Origin: Oscillospiraceae bacterium
Lineage (GTDB): Bacteria > Bacillota > Clostridia > Oscillospirales > Acutalibacteraceae
NCBI GenBank assembly: GCA_015066385.1
Contig: SVOJ01000011.1
Span: 24,927 to 88,926 of the forward strand
Reading direction: 5' to 3'
DNA length: 64,000 bases
Below, in pieces: positions 34,515-42,396 of the stretch. How positions within the stretch are numbered: the first letter of the stretch is position 1; the number at the start of each line of letters is the position of its first letter. Under the pieces are notes generated by a model, which did not search any database, was not told the origin of the DNA, and saw only the letters and a program-made list of their open reading frames with translations. Position numbers and translations under genes: made by a program.

Positions 34515-36005
34515 ATGAACAAACAATATACACAACCCTTTGACAAAGGCACGCTGGACTGTGAACGGTTTCGCATCCCTGCGTTGTACACCCTCGCCGA
34601 CGGCAGTGTGCTGGCAGGTGCGGATGTGCGTTACGGACACGGTTCGGATTCCCCGAACAACATTGACATTTCCCTTGCACACTCCGCAGACGGCTATACC
34701 GATTGGCAATACACAATTGTCAACCATTTTGACGACTATGCCGACGGTGTGACCGACAAGGACAGTGCTTCGTTTATTGACTCCGCCATTGTGCAGACCA
34801 AAACGGGCAGAATCATTGTCATTGCAGATATGTTCCCCTCGCAGGGCGGGTATCTGCAAGCCAAAAAAGGCACGGGGTTTGCCGATATTGACGGCAAAAA
34901 ACGGCTGCTGCTGACAAGCGGCAAAAACAGCGAAAACTTGAGCACATTCGGCTATTATGTCGGGGATATGACCGACGGAAAAGCCCCTGTTTTCAACTGC
35001 AAAACAAAAGAAAAAACCGAATATTGCGTGGATAAAAATTTCCGTCTTTACAAAAACGGTGCCCCCGTTTTCTGCACACAGAAAGGTGCAGACGGTGTAA
35101 AAATACAGCAGAATGTGTTTTACAGTGCGGCCGAATTGCAGATGTACAGAACGGTATATCTGTGCATGCGTTACAGTGACGACCTCGGTAAAACGTGGAG
35201 CAGCCCCGTTGTGCTGTCTGACCAACTCAAAAAGGACAATGAAAACTTTTTCGGCATTTGCCCCGGCAGAGGTAAGGTGATTTCATACAACGGCAAAGAA
35301 CGCATTTTGTTCTGCGTTTACAACAACCACGGGCTGATTGATGACCCCATCTGCGAAAACGCAAGTGTGATTTATTCCGATGACAACGGGATGACATGGC
35401 ACAGAAGCAAGAAAATTCCGCTGCGTGCGGGGCTTACCAAAACGAGCGAATCGCAGTTGGTTGAACTGCAGGCAGACGGCAAAAAAGTACTTCGCATGTA
35501 TGCACGCAACAACAGCAACTACATAGCCTTTGCCGACAGTACCGACGGCGGTCAGAACTGGACACAGTTCAAAGCAGACCCCGCCTTGGAGGGCACAAGA
35601 AACTGCATGGTTTCGTTCCTTGACACAAACAAGAAAATCGACGGCAAACAGGTCATTCTCTCAAGTGCAGGCGGCAGTATTCCCGCCCGAGCAGACGGTG
35701 TTCTGCGTGTGGGGCTTGTTGAAAAGAACACGGACATCACATGGATTCATACCTATCGTGTCAACCAGGGCTTTTACGGTTATTCGTGCCTGACCGAACT
35801 GTCCGACGGCAATTTCGGTCTTTTGTATGAAGACGAACCTGCACATATTCAATATATGATTTTCTCGGTTTCGGACAAGGGTGAAATCACCGAAATCAAC
35901 GGCAACAATATTTCTTTTGTTGAAAAGTACACCGCTAAAGAACAAAAAATCATCAAGTCCAAACGCAGAAATGCAAAGATTTTGTTTAAACTCGGCTTGC
36001 GCTGA
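34515..36005 (+). CDS. Exo-alpha-sialidase (GH33-like) without signal peptide
   Basis: The roughly 496-residue protein has the sialidase FRIP motif (CERFRIPALYTLADGS, with the Arg20 of the substrate triad) and Asp-box repeats (SDDLGKTWSS, SDDNGMTWHR, STDGGQNWTQ) of a six-bladed propeller. An acidic/Tyr catalytic pair is likely but was not located. The start is ATG 34515 or 34512; AAGGAG lies 8 or 5 bases upstream. There is no signal peptide or membrane segment, so it probably cleaves sialosides taken up by the cell. The tail is basic (KSKRRNAK). A secreted helical protein gene follows on the same strand. Confidence 0.85.
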   Translation: MNKQYTQPFDKGTLDCERFRIPALYTLADGSVLAGADVRYGHGSDSPNNIDISLAHSADGYTDWQYTIVNHFDDYADGVTDKDSASFIDSAIVQTKTGRIIVIADMFPSQGGYLQAKKGTGFADIDGKKRLLLTSGKNSENLSTFGYYVGDMTDGKAPVFNCKTKEKTEYCVDKNFRLYKNGAPVFCTQKGADGVKIQQNVFYSAAELQMYRTVYLCMRYSDDLGKTWSSPVVLSDQLKKDNENFFGICPGRGKVISYNGKERILFCVYNNHGLIDDPICENASVIYSDDNGMTWHRSKKIPLRAGLTKTSESQLVELQADGKKVLRMYARNNSNYIAFADSTDGGQNWTQFKADPALEGTRNCMVSFLDTNKKIDGKQVILSSAGGSIPARADGVLRVGLVEKNTDITWIHTYRVNQGFYGYSCLTELSDGNFGLLYEDEPAHIQYMIFSVSDKGEITEINGNNISFVEKYTAKEQKIIKSKRRNAKILFKLGLR

Positions 36006-36062
36006 TTTACAAACGGGAATCATTGTATTAAAATAAGAAAAAAACACGGAGGGCATGCAAAA

Positions 36063-37223
36063 ATGAAAATCGTTATTTCTCTTTTTACCGTTCTTTATAT
36101 GCTCGTTGCAGGTCTGTTCGGTACATACGCCAAGCCTGCCGAGGACCTGAAAGCTGTTGAAAATAAACCTGTTGTTGAACTGACAGTTGCCCAAAAAGCA
36201 CTGCTGACCACGGTTTTTGAAACGGAAACGGCGTATCTTGCTTCCACACAGCTCGAAAACGGTGCAATTCCGATGACAGGCACCAAAAACGGCGAAGTCA
36301 CCGTCAACCCCTATTTTGCTGACTTTGCGGCACTGGCTCTGCTTGATAATGCAGAAAAGTATGCGGAAAATGTCAAGGCTTACATGGAATGGCATTTTGA
36401 ACATCTCAACACCGAAGACAGCGACTACAACGGTGTGGACGGCACCATTTATGACTACACCGTCACCCTTGAAAACGGAAGAATCACAGCCGAAACCGCA
36501 AAGGGCAGTTACGATTCCACCGACTCGTATGCCGCCACGTTCCTGACGGTGCTGAACAAATATTACGAAAAAACAGGCGATGCGGATTACATTTTCTCCC
36601 GTGCCGCCGACATTGACCGCGTTGCGGATGCCATGCTCGCTTCGTTCCATTTCGGTTTGACCTTTGCCAAGCCCGATTACGAAGTGAAATACCTCATGGA
36701 CAACTGCGAAGTGTATGAAGGCATGATTGCCGGCATGAAACTGCTTGAACTTGTCAATGACACAACGCTCGACGGCATGCTTCGTCTTGCCAAGTGCAAA
36801 ATCGGCAATGAGCTTGCGGCACAGACCATTGAGAAGAAGCTTTGGAACGCAGACGGCAACCATTATGAAGCAGGTATTTTTGCCACGGGTGCCGCCATCA
36901 ATGAATTCTCCTGGAGTGAATTTTACCCCTCTGCTACCGCACAGTTATTTCCCATCACCTGTGGTCTGATCGATGCCGATTCCGTTCGTGCAAACAACCT
37001 TTACAGCCGCTTCTGCGAAGAATATGACTGGCAGAATTTTGACATTCCCGATGCGTTCTGTTGGGGCAACAATGCACTTGCCGCCGCGATGATGGGCGAT
37101 GTTGACTCTGTTGTGACCTACATGACAAACTACGCCCCCAAGATGCTCACCCATGCGTATCCGCTTTACAATGCCGACATTGCAAGAGTCGCCATGGCGG
37201 CAAACGTATTGCTCAGCAAATAA
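36063..37223 (+). CDS. Secreted protein, possibly an (alpha/alpha)6-barrel glycosidase
   Basis: The 386-residue protein has a signal peptide (MKIVISLFTVLYMLVAGLFGTYA) and a largely alpha-helical domain with repeated helix pairs. Motifs such as TAYLASTQLENGAIPM, DGTIYDYTV, DSYAATFLTVLNKYYEKTGDADYI and WNADGNHYEAG resemble six-hairpin glycosidases (glucoamylase-like or unsaturated-uronidase-like). I cannot assign a family with certainty. GGAGGG lies before ATG 36063, 57 bp after the sialidase gene, so they may share a transcript, and a terminator follows. Confidence 0.68.
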   Translation: MKIVISLFTVLYMLVAGLFGTYAKPAEDLKAVENKPVVELTVAQKALLTTVFETETAYLASTQLENGAIPMTGTKNGEVTVNPYFADFAALALLDNAEKYAENVKAYMEWHFEHLNTEDSDYNGVDGTIYDYTVTLENGRITAETAKGSYDSTDSYAATFLTVLNKYYEKTGDADYIFSRAADIDRVADAMLASFHFGLTFAKPDYEVKYLMDNCEVYEGMIAGMKLLELVNDTTLDGMLRLAKCKIGNELAAQTIEKKLWNADGNHYEAGIFATGAAINEFSWSEFYPSATAQLFPITCGLIDADSVRANNLYSRFCEEYDWQNFDIPDAFCWGNNALAAAMMGDVDSVVTYMTNYAPKMLTHAYPLYNADIARVAMAANVLLSK

Positions 37224-37243
37224 AGCCCGGAAGATAAAAAGAC

Positions 37244-37272
37244 ACCGACCTGCCGAAACAGGTCGGTTTTTT
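37244..37272 (+). terminator. Terminator after the secreted helical protein gene
   Basis: ACCGACCTG (37244-37252) and CAGGTCGGT (37259-37267) form a 9-bp stem with a CCGAAA loop and a T-run. Confidence 0.85.
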
Positions 37273-37283
37273 TCGTGGGAAGA

Positions 37284-37549
37284 TAAATTACGGTTTGGTG
37301 GGGAGTAGCCAATCACGGGGACGAGTACCCTGATTGACTCTATGATATATCCAAAACAGTCAATCTGGGTTCCGTCCCCTGATTGGCGGCGATGTTTTTG
37401 GATATTTATTTGTATTATTTTGTTTAAATTTGTGCGTGGTCGTAAATCAGGGGACAGTACTGCGATTGACATTTTGGAAAAATGATTATGTCAATCACAG
37501 TAGCCGTCCCCATGATTGACTCCCCAACTCCCCGATAAACCGTAATTTA
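37284..37549. mobile_element. MITE-like element B, TAAATTACGGTTT ends and four REP-like units
   Basis: This non-coding element fills most of the 346-bp gap. Its left end TAAATTACGGTTT (about 37286-37298) continues as GGTGGGGAGT; the right end (about 37528-37549) is the complement of TAAATTACGGTTTATCGGGG. Between them are four copies of a unit near GTCAATC-N8-GTCCCC-TGATTG, in alternating orientation (37309-37339 minus, 37358-37386 plus, 37445-37470 minus, 37489-37520 plus), so neighbouring pairs can fold into hairpins. The outer about 60 bp are inverted-repeat related. No coding capacity is seen. The units recall REP sequences mobilised by REP-associated transposases; that is an inference. 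Confidence 0.65.
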
Positions 37550-37569
37550 AGTTTTAATTTACTTACTTC

Positions 37570-37836
37570 TCAGAGAAAGAATATTACCGCCGTGATGATT
37601 GCAACATGCGCAACCAGAATGGCAGGCAGACCGATCATAAATTTTTTGTGCCGTGTTTTATGGCGGATCATCAGCATGACCGCAAACTCTGCCGCCGCAC
37701 CGCCGACAAGAGCCAGCAACAGCAAGGTTTTTTCGGGAATACGCCATGCCCCTTTTTTTGAGGCAATTTTGTCGTAGACCGTGACCACGGCAGTGACAAG
37801 CGAAATCACCGCAATGTACAACAAAAGAATATTCAT
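37570..37836 (-). CDS. DUF1294 family membrane protein
   Basis: The 88-residue protein matches DUF1294: VYDKIASKKGAWRIPEKTLLLLALVGGAAAEFAVMLM followed by RHKTRHKKFMIG, with three membrane segments. Its role is unknown. AAAGGGA precedes ATG 37836, 12 bp after the AbrB-like gene, so the two are co-transcribed. Confidence 0.85.
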   Translation of the reverse strand: MNILLLYIAVISLVTAVVTVYDKIASKKGAWRIPEKTLLLLALVGGAAAEFAVMLMIRHKTRHKKFMIGLPAILVAHVAIITAVIFFL

Positions 37837-37848
37837 GAAAATTCCCTT

Positions 37849-38100
37849 TTATTCTGCCATTTTGCCGAGTTTTTTTGCACATTCTCTGCAGACGATGGTG
37901 TCGGAAAATTCAAGAGTATCATCCATGCTTTTGCAGAAAATACAGGCGGGGCTGTAACGGCGCAACATGACCGTATCACCGTCCACAAAAATTTCAACAG
38001 CACCGTCGGCTTTGTCAAGTCCCAGCGTGCGGCGCAGGGAAATGGGCATTACAAAACGGCCCGCATTGTCCAATTTTCTTACAATTCCGAGTGATTTCAT
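37849..38100 (-). CDS. AbrB/SpoVT-type DNA-binding protein with C-terminal zinc ribbon
   Basis: The 83-residue protein has an AbrB-type swapped-hairpin domain (GIVRKLDNAGRFVMPISLRRTLGL, then VEIFVDGDTVMLRRY) and a short C-terminal region with two CxxC pairs (CIFC and CREC) that probably binds zinc. Such proteins act as dimeric transition-state or stress regulators. CAGGAGG lies eight bases before ATG 38100. It is the first gene before DUF1294. An A/T-rich 183-bp gap separates it from the divergent SpoIID-like gene, where it might act. Confidence 0.85.
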   Translation of the reverse strand: MKSLGIVRKLDNAGRFVMPISLRRTLGLDKADGAVEIFVDGDTVMLRRYSPACIFCKSMDDTLEFSDTIVCRECAKKLGKMAE

Positions 38101-38283
38101 TTTTTTGTCCTCCTGAAATACTGTAATTCTTTTTTTATGCCATTAAAATAGCAAAAAATGGCATTTTTGTCAAGTCGAAGATTGTCGAAGCGGAAAATTT
38201 TTCGATTGTAAATCACACCTTGCATTCTCTGTTTTGTGCAGGCATATACTTAAAAAAGATATTAAAAAAAGGAGCCTGCAAAA

Positions 38284-39315
38284 ATGAAAAAAACGGTATT
38301 TCTCGCTGTCATTTTGTTGATTTGTTTGTCTGCCGTGCCGCTGTTGGCCGATTATTTTTCCGACATGGGTGCATCCGACAATGCCACCGCTTCGGATGTA
38401 AAAGAAGTTACATCTGTACAAACGCAGGAATCAACGGACACCCTTTCCGCACAAACCGCCGCAGCAGAAGAAAACGAGGAAGAAATTCTTGTCTGCTTTG
38501 CTTCTTCGGGTGCGGTGGTCGGAGTGCCGCTGGAGGAGTATGTTATCGGTGTTGTGGCAGGCGAAATGCCGGCTCTTTACGAGCCTGAAGCACTGCGGGC
38601 ACAAGCGGCGGCTTCGCTGAATCTTGCAAGGCTGGCTTTGCTGGACGGCACAAGCGAGCGTCTCGGCGGCGGGCATATTTCATCTTCGCCCGCTTCTGCA
38701 CAGGCATACCTGACCGAAGAACAGATGCGGGACAAGTGGGGTGACGATTTTGATATGTATTATGCCCGCATCGCCGAAGCGGTGCAGGCAGTTTTTGATT
38801 ATGAAATTGTGTATGACGACAATCTGTGTCAGACCTGTTTCCATGCCGTGTCGGCAGGCAGAACGGAAAACAGCGAAAACGTGTGGCAGAACGCCGTTCC
38901 CTACCTGACCGCTGTGGACAGTCGTTTTGATGCCACGGCAGACAATTACAGCGTATCGGTACAACTGCATGCCGACACCTTTGCAGAAGGTCTGGAGCCT
39001 TACGGCTTTGTACCGCAGCAGACTGCTCGTCTTTGGTTGGGTGAAAGCACCTACAGCGACTCGGGCACGCTGTTGTCTTTGGAAGTCGGCAATATCACGG
39101 TTTCGGGTGCGCAGTTGCGCAGTGCATTCGGCTTGCGCAGTGCGGCGGTGGATGTGATTTACGAAGACGGAGAATTCATTCTCACTGCCAAAGGCTACGG
39201 CCACGGGGTGGGGATGAGCCAGTACGGCGCACAGCAGTTGGCACTGCAGGGCAAAACCTGGCAGGAAATCATTCGTTATTATTACACGGGTGTTGAAATA
39301 AGGGAACGGTCATGA
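38284..39315 (+). CDS. SpoIID/LytB-domain protein (peptidoglycan lytic type)
   Basis: The 343-residue protein has an N-terminal signal/anchor (MKKTVFLAVILLICLSAVPLLA), an acidic linker and a SpoIID domain: VPLEEYVIGVVAGEMPALYEPEALRAQAAAS, FHAVSAGRTENSENVW and GYGHGVGMSQYGAQQLA. SpoIID is a lytic transglycosylase acting with SpoIIP during engulfment; other family members act in vegetative wall remodelling. No sporulation cluster surrounds it, so the true role is uncertain. AAGGAG precedes ATG 38284. It converges on the LRR gene with a 24-bp gap and no clear terminator. Confidence 0.88.
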   Translation: MKKTVFLAVILLICLSAVPLLADYFSDMGASDNATASDVKEVTSVQTQESTDTLSAQTAAAEENEEEILVCFASSGAVVGVPLEEYVIGVVAGEMPALYEPEALRAQAAASLNLARLALLDGTSERLGGGHISSSPASAQAYLTEEQMRDKWGDDFDMYYARIAEAVQAVFDYEIVYDDNLCQTCFHAVSAGRTENSENVWQNAVPYLTAVDSRFDATADNYSVSVQLHADTFAEGLEPYGFVPQQTARLWLGESTYSDSGTLLSLEVGNITVSGAQLRSAFGLRSAAVDVIYEDGEFILTAKGYGHGVGMSQYGAQQLALQGKTWQEIIRYYYTGVEIRERS

Positions 39316-39339
39316 GGGCGTGTGAAAATGTTTATGCTT

Positions 39340-42300
39340 TTATGATTGTGCGGGGAATTTGTTGTCCAGACCGACTGAAAAACGCAGAATGGATCTCGCA
39401 TCGCCTGCATCGATTGAGCCGCTGTTATCCACATCGGCGGCTTCGTGTGCTGCTTGCGATAATGTTTCAAGGCCGACAGATGCACGCAGTGCAAGTCGTG
39501 CATCTCCGGATGTGATTTTACCGTCCCCGTCCACATCACCATAGACAATCATGGCAGGCGGATCAATTTTGTCTACGGATTCTGTGTATGTCTCCCCGCA
39601 GACGGTGCAGGTGAATGTTTTTAAACCTTCCGCATCAACGGTCGGAGGCGTGGTGATTGCACCGTCATTCCATTCATGTTTTGTTTTGTCAACGGGAATA
39701 GGCTGTGACTGCACTTCCCCGCACAGAGAGCAGGTGAGTGTCAGTACACCTTCTTCTTTGCAAGTTGCAGGTGTGGTAATTTTGCCGTCGTCCCATTCAT
39801 GCGGGCAAGTGCCGCCGATGAATGTCTTTTCCTGTGCATTGCAGTCAGCGCAGAATCGGCTCTGCGTACCGGCATTTTCATTCTGTACCCAGTCGCCGTA
39901 GTTGTGGCTGTGGTTGAAATATACATTGACCGCATAGAGAATGCTGTTGGAAGAAGTGATGGAAATACCGTTCCATGCTTCTTCACTGCCGCCGAAGTAA
40001 ACATCGCTCAGCATACTGCAGGTGTAGAATGCGGAATCACCGAGTTCGGTAACGGATGCGGGAATGAAAATATGTTCAAGCTTTGCACATCCGTAAAATA
40101 CTTCATCGTTCAGTTCAGTCAGGTTGTTTGACAAACAAGCGGTTGCCAGTGCAGTACAGTTCCTGAATGCACCGCCGCCGAGTGTTGTCAAGGTGTCAGG
40201 CAATGAAACAGCAGTCAAAGCCGTGCAATTTTCAAAAGCGGCACCGCCGATGCTCTTTAATTTTATGGAAAAATCAACGGTCTGCAAAGCGGCACAGTCA
40301 TAAAATGCGAGATTGCCGATACTTTCGACGTTTTCAGGCAGGGTGACAGATTGCAATGCAGTACAATCGCGGAATGCTTCATTGCCGATGGTACACAAAT
40401 TCTTTGAAAGGGAAATGCTTGCCAGTTTTGCACAGTTGTAAAATGCACTGTCGCCGATGCTTGTCACCTTTTCGGGCAGCGTGACGGCGGTCAGATTCTG
40501 ACAGTTGCAGAAGGCTTCGGTGCCGATGGAAGTCAATACCGTGTTGAACGTCACATCGGTAAGTGCACAGTTTTTGAATGCCTTTGCACCGATTGCGGTT
40601 ACACCGTCGGGAATGATTACGGATGTTGCTGTCGGATTCAGCCAGCAGAGCAGTTTTGTTTTTTCACTGTTGTAAACGGCATTTTCTTCAACACAAAACG
40701 GGGCAGAATTGTAATGAATGGTTGCGTTTGCAAGTGCCTTGTTGTCAATACCGATGGCAATTTTGTTCCAATCTTCCTCGCTGCCGCCGTAATAAATATC
40801 GCTGATTCTTTCTCCGTTTCCGAATGCAAATTCGTCAATGCTCACAATACCGGCGGGCATGTAAAGCGAAGTAAGATTTCCGCAATCGCTGAAAGCATTT
40901 TTGCCGATGTTTTTCAGTCCTTCGGGCAGGCTGACTGCCAGCAGGGAAGAGGAAAGAAGAGCACCTTGATCAATGCTTCTGACCGTGTCGGGTACAGCAT
41001 AGAAACGGTCCGTCATGTAATGCGGATAGCAGATGAGCATGGTTTTGTTCTTGTTGAACAGCACATCGCCGTCAAAGGTGTGTGCGGTGCGGCTGTAATT
41101 GTAAATCCAGTGTGCATTTGTGTCAACGGCTTTGTTGAACGAATTGAATTGGATATCGTATGCTTCGCTTGCCGAACCTTCATAATAAGTGACCGTGGCA
41201 GGGCAGCCTGAAAATGCGGAAGAGCCGACATACGTTAAATTCTTGCCGAAGAAAACACGTTGCAGACCGTAGCCGTTGTAGAATGCATTGTTGCCGATTT
41301 CCTCGCAACCGCCGAAGTCAATGCTGCGGATGGTGGCGCAACCGTAAAACGCATACTGTGCGATCTCTTGCATTGTGGACGGGAAAACCAATTCCGTCAG
41401 GTTTGTGCCCTGGAAAGAACGCGATGCAATGTATGTGACACCTTCTGCAAAGGTAACATTTTTCAGATTGTCGGTGTCAGTCCAAGGGTAACCGGAAATA
41501 CCTGTCGGCATTTTACCGTCGGTGCCTCCTGTCAGTGTAATGTATTCTATATTTTCACAACCGGAGAAAGAGCCGGATGAAATAGCCGTGATCGGCATTG
41601 TGAGTGTTTTAAGACTTTTGCAACCTCTGAAAGCATTGTCTGCAATCGTGTTGACCGTGTCGGGAATGACAATGGAGGTGAAATTGCCGTTTACAAAGGT
41701 GTCCTCTTTGAGTTCAGTGACACTTGCGGGAATCACAAGGTCTTTGATTTCTTCGCCGTTGAGGTAAAGCGGGCTGTTGTTCAGGTCAAAGGAGTTGAAT
41801 TCAACCGCACACCATGCCGCAATGTCGGAAATGTAAACCCCTTTGAAATCACTGCGCCAGAAAAATGTATCGAATTTTTTTGTGTTCGGAGAAACTGTGA
41901 TGGTTTCAAGATGATCGATGTTGTTGAATGTGTTGGCTTTGACCGTTTCAACCGTATCGGGAATCACAAGGTCGGTAATCAGTTCATCGTTCAGATACAG
42001 TTTTTGTGCATAATACAGCGGGTTGGTTTTGTCGGACGGAAAGTCGATTTCGCAATAAGCGCCGACATCTGTAATGTTCACTTTTTCAAGTGCAGTGCAT
42101 TCATAGAATGCACTCACACCCATTGCTTTAACGGATTTGCCGAGTGTAACATTTTTCATTGCCTTGCAACCGTTGAAGGCATGTTCGCCGATGGTCTCAA
42201 CTCGGCTTCCGATGTGCACATCGGTAAGCCCCGTGCATTTGCAGAATGCAGAATCGGCGATGGCTGTCACCGTTTCGGGAACGGTCAGTTCTTTGAGTGC

Positions 42301-42396
42301 ATAGCAGTAAGCAAAAGCATAAGACGGAATTTCCGTCATTTGCGCAGGGAAGGTGATGTCTGTCAGTGCACTGTTTTGCATAAAATGCATATGCAC
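39340..42396 (-). CDS. BspA-type leucine-rich-repeat protein with dockerin, C-terminal part of a frameshifted gene
   Basis: This 1,018-residue open frame has no signal peptide of its own and opens in mid-repeat. Many LRR_5/BspA repeats (AFYNCxxLxxVxLPxxVTSIG pattern) are followed by two HxWxxGxITTPxT...CxxCG segments and a C-terminal dockerin with two EF-hand-like loops (GDVDGDGKITSGD and ADVDNSGSIDAGD). It continues the repeat phase of the frame at 42197-43936 once one A is removed at 42374-42377. The intact protein would be about 1,531 residues, exported, and perhaps attached to a cohesin-bearing scaffold. Confidence 0.82.
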   Translation of the reverse strand: MHMHFMQNSALTDITFPAQMTEIPSYAFAYCYALKELTVPETVTAIADSAFCKCTGLTDVHIGSRVETIGEHAFNGCKAMKNVTLGKSVKAMGVSAFYECTALEKVNITDVGAYCEIDFPSDKTNPLYYAQKLYLNDELITDLVIPDTVETVKANTFNNIDHLETITVSPNTKKFDTFFWRSDFKGVYISDIAAWCAVEFNSFDLNNSPLYLNGEEIKDLVIPASVTELKEDTFVNGNFTSIVIPDTVNTIADNAFRGCKSLKTLTMPITAISSGSFSGCENIEYITLTGGTDGKMPTGISGYPWTDTDNLKNVTFAEGVTYIASRSFQGTNLTELVFPSTMQEIAQYAFYGCATIRSIDFGGCEEIGNNAFYNGYGLQRVFFGKNLTYVGSSAFSGCPATVTYYEGSASEAYDIQFNSFNKAVDTNAHWIYNYSRTAHTFDGDVLFNKNKTMLICYPHYMTDRFYAVPDTVRSIDQGALLSSSLLAVSLPEGLKNIGKNAFSDCGNLTSLYMPAGIVSIDEFAFGNGERISDIYYGGSEEDWNKIAIGIDNKALANATIHYNSAPFCVEENAVYNSEKTKLLCWLNPTATSVIIPDGVTAIGAKAFKNCALTDVTFNTVLTSIGTEAFCNCQNLTAVTLPEKVTSIGDSAFYNCAKLASISLSKNLCTIGNEAFRDCTALQSVTLPENVESIGNLAFYDCAALQTVDFSIKLKSIGGAAFENCTALTAVSLPDTLTTLGGGAFRNCTALATACLSNNLTELNDEVFYGCAKLEHIFIPASVTELGDSAFYTCSMLSDVYFGGSEEAWNGISITSSNSILYAVNVYFNHSHNYGDWVQNENAGTQSRFCADCNAQEKTFIGGTCPHEWDDGKITTPATCKEEGVLTLTCSLCGEVQSQPIPVDKTKHEWNDGAITTPPTVDAEGLKTFTCTVCGETYTESVDKIDPPAMIVYGDVDGDGKITSGDARLALRASVGLETLSQAAHEAADVDNSGSIDAGDARSILRFSVGLDNKFPAQS

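Noticed and set aside
37309..37520. Four repeat units in element B as a small CRISPR array
   Set aside because: Units alternate in orientation and differ in sequence, and the intervals are unequal, so this is a hairpin-type element.
38284..39315. SpoIID-like gene as proof of a sporulation cluster
   Set aside because: No neighbouring sporulation genes are present and SpoIID-type domains also occur in non-sporulating wall enzymes.
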